Below the pieces are notes generated by a model. The model was given only the letters and a program-made list of their open reading frames with translations, was not told where the DNA came from and made no database searches. A stretch of 64,000 nt of DNA. Origin: Terriglobales bacterium (GTDB lineage Bacteria; Acidobacteriota; Terriglobia; Terriglobales; Acidobacteriaceae). A program made the position numbers and the translations under genes. Position 1 is the first letter of the stretch. Each line of letters starts with the position of its first letter. This document shows positions 16,941 through 24,839 of the stretch, in pieces. The DNA lies in contig DASSIZ010000117.1 in the NCBI GenBank assembly GCA_035691485.1, positions 85,938-149,937 of the forward strand, written 5' to 3'.

Positions 16941-18748
16941 TTGCGTTTGCCGGAGTCGTCCAGGACCTTGAGCACGACCACGGTCTGGTCATCGTAGGGA
17001 GCTTCGCCGGCGGTAAATTCGGCGACCGCGGCAAAGATCGCGGTCACGATGGCATCGGCGCTGCGCCCGCTATTCGCCGCAATCACTCTCTCCAGGCGCC
17101 TCTCGCCGAACTGATCGCCCTCGCGGTTCTGCGCATCCAGCACGCCGTCGCTGAAAAACACGAACTCGTCGCCGGGCTGCGCGTCATAGTTCGCTTCGTC
17201 GTATTTCACATTGTCGAACAACCCTATCGGCAGGCCCACACTGTCCACCCGCTCGACGTGCCCAGCGCGGCAGTGCAGCGGACGCGGCAGGCCGGAATTG
17301 GCGACTCGCAAGAGCTTCTGTTGATCGTCCCAGACTGCGTACGCGACGGAAATGTACTGGCCATCAATGCGACGTGAACCGAGCGACTGGTTCAGCAGCG
17401 ACAGCATCTCCGCTGCTCCCGGCCGCGACACTGCGTGCGACCGCAGGTATCCGCTCGCCAGCGCGGCATAGAGCGCCGCCGGCGCTCCCTTTCCGCTCAC
17501 ATCGCCGATGGCAATGCCCAGAGTCGGGTTGCGTTTGTCGCCCTGATCGCCGACCAGCGCCCGGCGCTCGTACTGCAAAAAATCGTAAAGATCGCCGCCG
17601 ATCTCGCGCGCTGGAACGAATTTCGCCGCCAACTCGGCGCTTCCCATTACCGGGCAGCAATGCGGCAGCAGCCGGAATTGCAGCTCATGCGCCAGCGCCA
17701 GGTCTTTTTGCAGGCGGCGCTCCTGCTTCGCCACCCGCTCATAGAGCCGCGCGTTTTCGATAGCTATCGCCACCTGCGCCGCCAGCGTTGTCATCGTTCG
17801 CAAGTGGTCATCGGTGAAGTACCCGCGCCGCGTGTGCTCGATGTCGAGCACTCCGATCACCTTGTCCTTGTAGATCAGCGGCACGCACAGCTCGGAGCGC
17901 GTCTCCGGGTTGGTGTTGATGTAGCGCGGGTCTTTGTGAACATCGGCCACCAGCACTGGCGTCTTGTTCAGCGCCGAGTAGCCGACCAGGCCCTTGCCGA
18001 TGGGAATGTCGTGCTTGACCTGCACCGTCTCGTTGAAGCGCAGGGAGAAGCGGTGTTCCAGCAACGTCCCCGCCTGGTTCACCAGCAGCACGCTGAACAT
18101 CTGGTAGTCGATCAGCCGCGTCACCGCCTCGCCCACCCGCTGCAGCAGCGCATCCAAATGCAGGATCGATGTCAGGTCCCGGCTGATTTCATTCAGCACC
18201 GCCAGCGTCTTCGCCTGCCGCGAGACGCGGGTGTAAAGGCGCGCGTTCTCGATGCCGCTGGCAATGCGCGATGCCACCAGCGACAGCAGCCGCTGGTGAT
18301 CTTCGGTGAAGTAGCCGGGCTGCGCCGCCTCGATATCGATCACCCCGATCACCCGATTCTTGATGATCAGCGGCACCGCCAGCTCCGAGCGCACATCCGC
18401 CATGGTCTCGATATACTGCGGCGTCTTACGGACATCGTTCACCCGCACCGGCTCCCGGCGTTGCGCCGCCAGCCCGGTCACGCCTTGCCCCACTTTGATT
18501 CGGCAGCGCTCCACCGCATCCGGCGGATGGCCGATGGAGAAGCGAATCCGCAGCTCCTGCGTTTTTTCGTTGAGCAACAGGATGGCAAAATGCTCGTAGT
18601 CGATGACCCGGCGCACCAATTCCGCCACCCGGCGCAGGATGGTGTTCAGGTCGAGCGTGGTATTCACCACCTCTGCCACTTCCATCAGCAACCAGTCAGG
18701 TTGCGAGGGCGCGGCCGGGGTCGCAGTCGTGGTCATGTTTCGGGACAT
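16937..18748 (-). CDS. GAF-GAF-PP2C (SpoIIE-type) serine phosphatase
   Basis: 603 residues, no membrane segment. Two GAF domains in tandem (about 30-170 and 195-340), each with a repeated layout around AVPLI/CVPLIYK and GVIDIE/GVLDIEH. Then a short coiled coil and a PP2C/SpoIIE domain (about 365-600) with REIGGDLYDF, GDVSGKGAPAALYAAL, FFSDGVLDAQ and DDQTVVVLKV, containing the metal-binding aspartates. Such proteins act in partner-switching or stress signalling; no anti-sigma or STAS gene is adjacent. Overlaps lysA by four bases. Confidence 0.93.
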   Translation of the reverse strand: MSRNMTTTATPAAPSQPDWLLMEVAEVVNTTLDLNTILRRVAELVRRVIDYEHFAILLLNEKTQELRIRFSIGHPPDAVERCRIKVGQGVTGLAAQRREPVRVNDVRKTPQYIETMADVRSELAVPLIIKNRVIGVIDIEAAQPGYFTEDHQRLLSLVASRIASGIENARLYTRVSRQAKTLAVLNEISRDLTSILHLDALLQRVGEAVTRLIDYQMFSVLLVNQAGTLLEHRFSLRFNETVQVKHDIPIGKGLVGYSALNKTPVLVADVHKDPRYINTNPETRSELCVPLIYKDKVIGVLDIEHTRRGYFTDDHLRTMTTLAAQVAIAIENARLYERVAKQERRLQKDLALAHELQFRLLPHCCPVMGSAELAAKFVPAREIGGDLYDFLQYERRALVGDQGDKRNPTLGIAIGDVSGKGAPAALYAALASGYLRSHAVSRPGAAEMLSLLNQSLGSRRIDGQYISVAYAVWDDQQKLLRVANSGLPRPLHCRAGHVERVDSVGLPIGLFDNVKYDEANYDAQPGDEFVFFSDGVLDAQNREGDQFGERRLERVIAANSGRSADAIVTAIFAAVAEFTAGEAPYDDQTVVVLKVLDDSGKRK

Positions 18749-18840
18749 TCAGGAATTGGATGATATCAGCCACTCGCCCGCTTCAGCAGTGACCTTTCAG
18801 GCAGCAACGCAGAAGCGCACGCGAATGGAAGGCCGCACGG

Positions 18841-19608
18841 CTAGTACGGCGCTCCCAGCTTGCGGCAAATCGCCACCGACGCGCTCGCGCCAATCCGGTC
18901 CGCGCCCGCAGCCACCATTGCGAGCATCTGGTCGGCGGTGCGAATCCCGCCAGCGGCTTTGACGCCTGCCAAGTTTCCCACCGTCTGGCGCATAAGCGCC
19001 ACGTCTTCCACCGTTGCTCCGCCGGTCGAAAACCCGGTGGACGTTTTGACGAAATCGGCTCCCGCAGCCAACGAGAGTTCGCATCCCGCGATCTTTTCCT
19101 CCCGCGTCAGAAGGATGTTTTCCAGGATCACCTTCAGCAGCCCGCCGGCATCATGCGTTACTTGAGCAATGGCCCGGATGTCGTTCTCCACCCGGGCATG
19201 ATCGGCCGACTTCATCGCTCCGACATTCATCACCATGTCGATTTCGTCGGCGCCGAGCCGCAGCGCTTCCACCGTCTCCAGTTGTTTGGCGCGGGTCAGC
19301 GTCGCTCCCAACGGAAAACCCACGACCGTGCACACCTTGACCGCGGTCGGACGCAGAATGGCCGCGCATACCGGGACCCAGTAAGCATTCACGCACACCG
19401 AGGCGAAGTCGAAGCGCGCTGCCTCGCGGCACAGCTTTTCGATCTGCTCGCGCGAGGCGTCCGGCTTCAGCAGCGTGTGATCGATCATGCTGGCAGCCGC
19501 TTGCCACGTCAGCGCTGGAGCTGCCTGCGACACCATGGTCACCATAGGAGGATTTGATTTTACTGGATTAACGGGCGCGCGCGGCATCGCGAGCGCAAAA
19601 CCTGGCAT
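18841..19608 (-). CDS. deoC: Deoxyribose-phosphate aldolase
   Basis: Cleaves 2-deoxyribose 5-phosphate to acetaldehyde and glyceraldehyde 3-phosphate. 255 residues. Seen: IDHTLLKPDA, VCVNAYWVP, CTVVGFPLGA, VDMVMN-like DEIDMVMNVGA, the lysine in LLKVILEN and ADFVKTSTGFS with the Schiff-base lysine region. The N-terminus is uncertain: ATG at 19608 gives a 21-residue extension before the ATG at 19545; the latter fits the family better. No other nucleoside catabolism genes nearby. Confidence 0.92.
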   Translation of the reverse strand: MPGFALAMPRAPVNPVKSNPPMVTMVSQAAPALTWQAAASMIDHTLLKPDASREQIEKLCREAARFDFASVCVNAYWVPVCAAILRPTAVKVCTVVGFPLGATLTRAKQLETVEALRLGADEIDMVMNVGAMKSADHARVENDIRAIAQVTHDAGGLLKVILENILLTREEKIAGCELSLAAGADFVKTSTGFSTGGATVEDVALMRQTVGNLAGVKAAGGIRTADQMLAMVAAGADRIGASASVAICRKLGAPY

Positions 19609-19659
19609 CCCATGCCGCCTGCCAAATCAACCTGTTATCCTGTATGACTGGTACGTCGC

Positions 19660-20610
19660 ATGATCTTTCGGCCGGTATCCATCGTCCCCGCACTTCTCAT
19701 CGTGTTCGCCTTCGCCGCCTGCAATCGCGCTGACTCTACCGCCTCCGCTGCCGGACCGGCGCCGGCAGCCGCTCCCACACCCGCCCCCGACTCGCTGCCC
19801 CGCGTTGATGGCCAGCGCGCGCTGCAATTCACGCGCGACGTGGTCGGGTTTGGCCCCCGTTACATCGGCAGCCCCGGCCATGCCAAAACTGAGGAGTACC
19901 TGCGCAAGGAACTCAAGGGCGACAATCTCCAGGAAGATAGCTTTACCGCCAGCACCCCCGCCGGCAGCTTGAAGATGACAAATTTCATCGCCAAGTTTCC
20001 AGGCAAGAAAGAGGGGATCATCGTCGTTTCCGGCCATTACGACACCCTCTACAATCGCAAGGATTTCGTCGGCGCCAACGACGGCGGTTCCTCCACCGGC
20101 CTGCTGCTTGAACTGGCTCGCCAACTGCGCGGCAAGAAGCTCGACGGTTCCAGTGTCTGGCTGGTGTGGTTCGACGGCGAAGAGGCCATCCGGCGATGGA
20201 CGCCCCCGGATTCCGTTTACGGCAGCAAGCATCTCGCTGCCAAGTGGGCGAAAGACGGCACGCTGAAAAAGATCCAGGCCTTTCTGCTGCTCGACATGAT
20301 TGGCGACGCCGAGCTCAACATCGAGCGCGACTCCAACTCAACTCCGTGGCTGCAGGACGTGGTTTACAAGGCGGCGTCAAACCTGGGGTCTCAGTCCCAC
20401 TTTTTCGGGCGCCCGAACGAACTGGCGGACGACCACCTGCCCTTCGGTCAAGCCGGCGTTCCCGTCGTCGACCTCATCGATTTCAATTACGGCCCCCAAA
20501 ATTCCTACTGGCACACCGCCCAGGACACGCTTGACAAGCTGAGCGCGCAAAGCCTGGAAATTGTCGGGAGCGCGGTGCTTGAAACCATCCACCTGCTCAA
20601 CGCCAGCTGA
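19660..20610 (+). CDS. M28 family glutaminyl-peptide cyclotransferase-like lipoprotein
   Basis: 316 residues. Lipobox AFAAC at about 17-21 predicts a lipoprotein, followed by an Ala/Pro linker. The catalytic domain matches M28 zinc enzymes: GHYDT, GANDGGSSTG (zinc Asp), FDGEEA (Glu pair), DDHLPF, and YWHTAQDT (zinc His). The stretches FDGEEA-W-P-DS-YGS-HLA and WHT-D closely follow animal-type glutaminyl cyclase, which forms N-terminal pyroglutamate, so this activity is more likely than aminopeptidase. Divergent from deoC with a ~50-base gap. Confidence 0.85.
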   Translation: MIFRPVSIVPALLIVFAFAACNRADSTASAAGPAPAAAPTPAPDSLPRVDGQRALQFTRDVVGFGPRYIGSPGHAKTEEYLRKELKGDNLQEDSFTASTPAGSLKMTNFIAKFPGKKEGIIVVSGHYDTLYNRKDFVGANDGGSSTGLLLELARQLRGKKLDGSSVWLVWFDGEEAIRRWTPPDSVYGSKHLAAKWAKDGTLKKIQAFLLLDMIGDAELNIERDSNSTPWLQDVVYKAASNLGSQSHFFGRPNELADDHLPFGQAGVPVVDLIDFNYGPQNSYWHTAQDTLDKLSAQSLEIVGSAVLETIHLLNAS

Positions 20611-20624
20611 CCGCCGACCGCGAA

Positions 20625-21218
20625 CTATTTAAACCACGTATACCCCACCCGAAACTGCATGGTCGCGTTGATGCCGGGATTATGATCGGCGAGGCTGGCG
20701 TTCGATATGTGGGTTATGTGCAGCGACACATCCACCGCTTGCCGGTTGCTGCGCAGGAAATAAAATCCGAATGCGCCTCCGGGCATGAAGTTCACCTTCG
20801 ATGTGTCCGGCAGCGGAATCTCCTTGGAACTGAACAGCAGGCCGCCCTCGGCGGCAAAGTAAGGGATTACCTTGTTCCCGCCGGTCCAGTTGTATTTCAG
20901 CACCACCGGGTTCGCGGCGAAGGCGTACACCCACTGCTGCGGCCCGGAATTGTAGAAGGCGGACTGCCGCACCTCGTAGAGCGGCATGATGTCGGCCGCC
21001 CACTCGAACGTGCCGCGCATCCGCCCGCTGCCCAACTCGCCCGTCAGCACGCGCCCGAAGCGTACCCCGGCATCGATGAACTTGAATTCCGAGGCAAATC
21101 CCAATCCCGTGCCGCCGCCAAACCACGGTCCCAACTCCCACACCGGCTGGCGCAGTGGATTTTCCTGCGCCCACACCGACGCGCACAGCAACACCATCAC
21201 CGCAATGACTTTCTTCAT
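20625..21218 (-). CDS. PagL-like lipid A 3-O-deacylase / acyloxyacyl hydrolase family
   Basis: 197 residues. Signal peptide (1-17, cleaved near SVWAQ). Body is a beta-rich outer-membrane pattern ending in an aromatic (YTWFK), as in barrels. Motif HISNASLADHNPGINA near the C-terminus matches the PagL active-site segment with His and Ser (HxSNA). AGGAAG ribosome site five bases before the ATG. Presumed to deacylate lipid A in the outer membrane; the acidic residue of the PagL triad is not certain here. Convergent with the M28 gene. Confidence 0.75.
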   Translation of the reverse strand: MKKVIAVMVLLCASVWAQENPLRQPVWELGPWFGGGTGLGFASEFKFIDAGVRFGRVLTGELGSGRMRGTFEWAADIMPLYEVRQSAFYNSGPQQWVYAFAANPVVLKYNWTGGNKVIPYFAAEGGLLFSSKEIPLPDTSKVNFMPGGAFGFYFLRSNRQAVDVSLHITHISNASLADHNPGINATMQFRVGYTWFK

Positions 21219-21284
21219 GTGTTCTTCCTGGAAATGTGCAGAATGTAGCAGGGCCGCAAGTGCCGTGTCGATGGCGGAATGGGT

Positions 21285-21360
21285 AACTCAGTAGCTCAGT
21301 AGCTCACCAGCTCTCAGTCTTCCAGTCTCCCAGTCTACGGATTTGCAGAGCTACTGAGTT
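21285..21360. repeat. Long inverted repeat with 13-bp arms
   Basis: Arm AACTCAGTAGCTC (21285-21297) and its exact complement GAGCTACTGAGTT (21348-21360) enclose a 50-base spacer containing repeated CAGTC and CAGCTC words. It lies between the PagL-like gene and yebC. No coding potential seen. Confidence 0.6.
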
Positions 21361-21371
21361 TATCCAGACAC

Positions 21372-21397
21372 AAAAAGGCCGCTTGGTGCGGCCCTTT
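21372..21397 (-). terminator. Rho-independent terminator of yebC
   Basis: On the minus strand: stem GGCCGC / GCGGCC (21388-21393 with 21377-21382), five-base loop, then a run of five T, 27 bases after the yebC stop. Stem may extend with A/T pairs on both sides. Confidence 0.8.
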
Positions 21398-21423
21398 CTG
21401 AAAATTGAAAACTGGAACCAGGT

Positions 21424-22170
21424 TTAGCTGGCGACTTCCTCCAACTGCTTCAGGTCCACATCGAAGTTCGACCACACGTGCTGGACGTCGTCTTGCTCTT
21501 CCAGGGCCTCGACCAGCCGGATCATGGTGGTCGCCTGCTGCCCTTCCAGCTTGATGTAGTTCTGCGGGATCATGGCGATCTCCGATGTCGTGGGTGTCAC
21601 GTTTGCCTTCTTCAGTGCCTCCAGCACCGCCTCAAACGCGTGCGGATCGGTGATGATCTCCCAGTTCTCGCCGTCGTCTTTCAAATCTTCGCCGCCGGCT
21701 TCCAGCACGAGGTTCATCAGGTCGTCTTCCTTGGCCGCCGACTTGGGGACCACAATGTCCCCTTTTTTGTGGAACATCCATGCCACCGAGCCCGCCTCGC
21801 CCAGATTGCCGCCATTTTTTCCAAAGGCGTGACGTATCTCGCTCACCGTGCGGTTGCGGTTATCGGTGGAGAGGTCCACCAGCACCGCCACCCCGCCCGG
21901 CCCGTAGCCTTCCAGGTTGAACTCTTCGTAGGAGGCGCCCGGCAATTCGCCAGTGCCGCGCTGGATAGCGCGCTTGATGTTGTCCGCCGGCATGTTTTCC
22001 GCTTTCGCGTCCAGGATGGCCTTGCGCAGCCGCGGATTCTTGTCCGGATCCCCGCCCGACTTCGCCGCCATCGAGATTTCACGGATCAGGCGGGTGAAAA
22101 TCTTGCCTCGTTTGGCGTCGAGCGCGCCCTTCTTGTGCTTAATGGTGGCCCATTTGGAATGGCCAGACAT
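21424..22170 (-). CDS. yebC: YebC/PmpR family transcriptional regulator / TACO1-like
   Basis: 248 residues, the family size. Starts MSGHSKWATIKHKKGALDAKRGKIF, the family's invariant N-terminus, so the ATG at 22170 is chosen (GAGG ribosome site upstream) over the longer open frame. Further motifs: NIKRAIQRGTGE, YGPGGVAVLVD, NKNRTVSEIRH-like segment. YebC proteins act as DNA-binding regulators or help translation of proline stretches. ruvC, a common neighbour, is not adjacent. Confidence 0.95.
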   Translation of the reverse strand: MSGHSKWATIKHKKGALDAKRGKIFTRLIREISMAAKSGGDPDKNPRLRKAILDAKAENMPADNIKRAIQRGTGELPGASYEEFNLEGYGPGGVAVLVDLSTDNRNRTVSEIRHAFGKNGGNLGEAGSVAWMFHKKGDIVVPKSAAKEDDLMNLVLEAGGEDLKDDGENWEIITDPHAFEAVLEALKKANVTPTTSEIAMIPQNYIKLEGQQATTMIRLVEALEEQDDVQHVWSNFDVDLKQLEEVAS

Positions 22171-22314
22171 GAGAAACCTCGATCCAATAAGAAGTGGGCA
22201 GAAGAGTGCCCGGCGCCTTCTGACGCCCAAAAACATTGCAGCAACCGCGGATTATACCATGCGGCAGAACGCCAATAGCAGCGGGAACCACGGAAGAACG
22301 CCGCCCTTGCGGAA

Positions 22315-22563
22315 TCAGCTGATCTTCTCTTCCCACTCGATCGTGTTCAGGGTCACCTGCGTTTTCGTTCGCAGCTGTTCCAGTACCGCTTCCGGCGTCG
22401 TGTCACTCAGCTTGCAATGCCGCAAGTACCGGTGCACGTCCTCCAGGGAATCCAAACCGAGGTAGGCCGGGGTCATGCTCGGGTTACGCCAATACTGCAC
22501 ACGGAACGCAGGGGGTTTGTGGGTAGCTTTGGAGATTACCAACTGGCCTAGCCAAACTGTCAT
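22315..22563 (-). CDS. Small hypothetical protein
   Basis: 82 residues from the ATG at 22563 (an in-frame earlier start at 22596 exists). Not recognised. Hydrophilic, containing RNPSMTPAYLGLDSLEDVHRYL and an acidic C-terminus (IEWEEKIS). Nothing resembles a signal or membrane segment. It stands alone between yebC and the AI-2E-like gene. Coding status rests on frame and composition only. Confidence 0.5.
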   Translation of the reverse strand: MTVWLGQLVISKATHKPPAFRVQYWRNPSMTPAYLGLDSLEDVHRYLRHCKLSDTTPEAVLEQLRTKTQVTLNTIEWEEKIS

Positions 22564-22650
22564 ATAAGTCCATCCCGCGAGGGGGCGCGCTGCCAATTGT
22601 ACCGCGGTTTTGTTGTTCCGAGTTCCCGATCGAGAAACTGTCGCCGAATC

Positions 22651-23115
22651 TTAATCTTGCGGCTGGCGCAGGCGTCCGCGGTAGGCGTAGAGCACAGCCA
22701 GCAATGGCGCCGCCAGCAGCACGCCCCAAAAACTGAAGATCATCCCCAGCACAATCGGCGCCAGGATTGACGCCCAGATCGGCACCTTCGCGGTTCGCCG
22801 CATCAGGTACGGCTGCAGGACCAGTCCGTCGGTGACCGCCACCACCGCGTACAAAATCAAGACATAGATCAGGCGCATGCTGCCGCCGCTCACCGCTGCC
22901 GCCACTGCCGGACCGCACAACGCCATCACCGGGCCAAGGTGCGGAATGAACTGCAGCGCCGCCGCCAGCACCGCCCACAGGGGGGCCCACGGCACGCCGA
23001 TGATCAGCAACCCCACCAGCCATAGGCAAGCCACCGCCAGCGAGTCCTGCAACTGGGCGAGAAACCATCTCTTCAGCGCTCCGCCCGTGATGCCCGCATG
23101 TTCGCGAAAATCCAT
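22651..23115 (-). CDS. Half-size AI-2E family transporter (C-terminal part)
   Basis: 154 residues, against about 350 for the family. Content corresponds to the C-terminal half: IIGVPWAPLWAVLAAALQFIPHLGPVMA and later VLQPYLMRRTAKVPIWAS and a final GVLLAAPLLAVLY. Four or so hydrophobic segments. The start is uncertain: ATG at 23115 has GGGGA upstream, but in-frame ATGs at 23145 and 23166 also exist. No matching N-terminal half is visible upstream in any frame, so it is either a natural short form or a remnant. Confidence 0.7.
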   Translation of the reverse strand: MDFREHAGITGGALKRWFLAQLQDSLAVACLWLVGLLIIGVPWAPLWAVLAAALQFIPHLGPVMALCGPAVAAAVSGGSMRLIYVLILYAVVAVTDGLVLQPYLMRRTAKVPIWASILAPIVLGMIFSFWGVLLAAPLLAVLYAYRGRLRQPQD

Positions 23116-23272
23116 CTTCCCCGATTGGATGCAGTAAACCTTCATTTCTTGTCGGCGAATCCGCACTCATCGGTTCGCTCGCACGCCTCGGGATGCCACG
23201 TGCCGGATACGATTCTCAGAACTGGCAAGTGCGGCGTATCGTATAGGACTACAGAACCTGAGGTGACTCGCC

Positions 23273-23821
23273 ATGAAACTGAGATTCCTGTTGCTCGCCC
23301 TCATCCTAACGGTTCCCTTCAGCGCGGCGCTGGCGCAGGCGCAATCGCGTCCGCCCTCGCCTGACGTGCCATTCATGGGCAACTGGAACCCGCCCGCCGC
23401 CTTAATGTCCGACTGGTGGAACGATCCCGAGATCGCGAATGACCTGCGCTTAAACGAAGCCCAGAAAAAACAGCTCGAGCAGGTCAGCACCAATCTGAAG
23501 CTCACTCTCATCGACGCGGGCGCCAGTGGGCTGAAATCCTACGTCCGCCTGCAAGGACTGCTCGACGCTGACCCCTTCGATCGCAATGCGTACAACCAGG
23601 AATTGGACAATGCATCCACGGCCGCGACCCGCCTGGTGAAGGACCTCGGCCAGATGGCGCTCACCGTCCGCACCACCCTCACCGCCGAGCAGTGGCATAA
23701 GCTGGAGTCGCTGAGGGCCGCCCATCGGGTCCACCCTCGTCCGCGATCCGATGGGCCGCACGACGGCATGCACGAGCGCCGCGAACCGCCGTCCTCGCCG
23801 CGCACGCCGCCGCAGCAATAA
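23273..23821 (+). CDS. Periplasmic Spy/CpxP-like protein
   Basis: 182 residues with a signal peptide (1-22, cleaved near ALAQAQS). Helical body with LRLNEAQKKQLEQVS and a second copy-like LTAEQWHKLESLR, the LTxxQ arrangement of Spy/CpxP and zinc-resistance-associated proteins. The C-terminus is Pro/Arg/His rich (HPRPRSDGPHDGMHERREP). Such proteins chaperone or sense envelope or metal stress. No adjacent two-component genes. Confidence 0.7.
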   Translation: MKLRFLLLALILTVPFSAALAQAQSRPPSPDVPFMGNWNPPAALMSDWWNDPEIANDLRLNEAQKKQLEQVSTNLKLTLIDAGASGLKSYVRLQGLLDADPFDRNAYNQELDNASTAATRLVKDLGQMALTVRTTLTAEQWHKLESLRAAHRVHPRPRSDGPHDGMHERREPPSSPRTPPQQ

Positions 23822-23875
23822 CCGCTGGCGCAAGTCGGGATGCGCTTGCCACGCTCTCTCGGGCCGGCAAGCGCC

Positions 23876-24769
23876 TCACTGCGTCCATTCGTCCACCACG
23901 CGCTTCGCCATCCTGCCGATCAGGATTTCGGCTTCGTTGTCCGGCGTCCAGCGCTGGTCCTTATTTTCCCAGGTGAAAATCGAGATCATGATGGGCCCCG
24001 CCTTGGTGGTTACTAGCGCCACGTCGTTGCGTACTGCGTCCAATTTGCCCACTTTGTCGCCGATCGACGCCGCTAGCCCTTTTTCTCCGGTCGTGATGTA
24101 GCGCGGAATCATGCTTTGATCTTGTTGCGCGCGCAAGATGGCCAGCATGCGCGCGCACAGTCCTTCATTCTTCAGGTCGCATCGCTGGATGCTCTCCATC
24201 ACTTCCGCCATCTCCCGGGCGGTGGTTTTACCCAGCCCGAATTTCTTCTGGTCCGCCGGCATCGGCCCTTCCGCGGCCGTGAAGATTTTCTTGTACAGGT
24301 AGGTGTTTTTCAGGCCCATGGCCGCGATGCGCGCATTCACGGGCGGAATGCCAATGCGGTCCAGCACCATGTTCGTCGCCGTGTTATCGCTGATGATGAT
24401 CATCAGGGTGACGGCATCGGCCAGCGTCGGCTCCAGCCCGGGCTGCAACTGTGTCAGCACGCCGGATCCCGGCACTTGATTCTCCTTCGCCAGCTTCAGC
24501 CGCTCCTCCAGTTGCACCTTGCCCGCCGCCGCTTCGTAAAATGCTTCGATCATGACCGGCAACTTGATCACCGACGCCGTCTGCACCGGCTCGTCCGCGT
24601 TCACGGCAACCGCGGCGCCCGTTTTCAGGTTCTTGGCATAAAGCGCCACCTTCCCCGCGTGTTGCGCCGCCATTGTGTTGAGGTCTTTCTGCAGATCGGC
24701 GCCGAACATCGTGGCGGCAAACAGGACGGCAAGAGCGAAACCGCAGGTACCTGATTTCATGCTCAACAA
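23876..24769 (-). CDS. Class A beta-lactamase-related serine hydrolase
   Basis: 297 residues from a TTG with GGAGAG upstream (ATG at 24760 is the alternative). Signal peptide (about 4-23). Catalytic SVIK (S-x-x-K) and SDNTATN (SDN) motifs are present. The KTG triad is KVG (in GDKVGKLDA), and no ExxxN omega-loop motif is found between the SDN and GKTTAREMAEVM segments. It therefore belongs to the fold but deacylation by a Glu166 equivalent is doubtful. Convergent with the Spy-like gene. Confidence 0.82.
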   Translation of the reverse strand: MLSMKSGTCGFALAVLFAATMFGADLQKDLNTMAAQHAGKVALYAKNLKTGAAVAVNADEPVQTASVIKLPVMIEAFYEAAAGKVQLEERLKLAKENQVPGSGVLTQLQPGLEPTLADAVTLMIIISDNTATNMVLDRIGIPPVNARIAAMGLKNTYLYKKIFTAAEGPMPADQKKFGLGKTTAREMAEVMESIQRCDLKNEGLCARMLAILRAQQDQSMIPRYITTGEKGLAASIGDKVGKLDAVRNDVALVTTKAGPIMISIFTWENKDQRWTPDNEAEILIGRMAKRVVDEWTQ

Positions 24770-24839
24770 GATACTCTCCTCTTGTCCCAGCAGCCGACAC
24801 CAACTCGCGAATCTGACATCCTTTGCCGATCATCTCAAC

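Noticed and set aside
17435..18763. 442-codon plus-strand open frame over the PP2C phosphatase
   Set aside because: Gln/His/Arg-rich antisense frame; phosphatase domains lie on the other strand.
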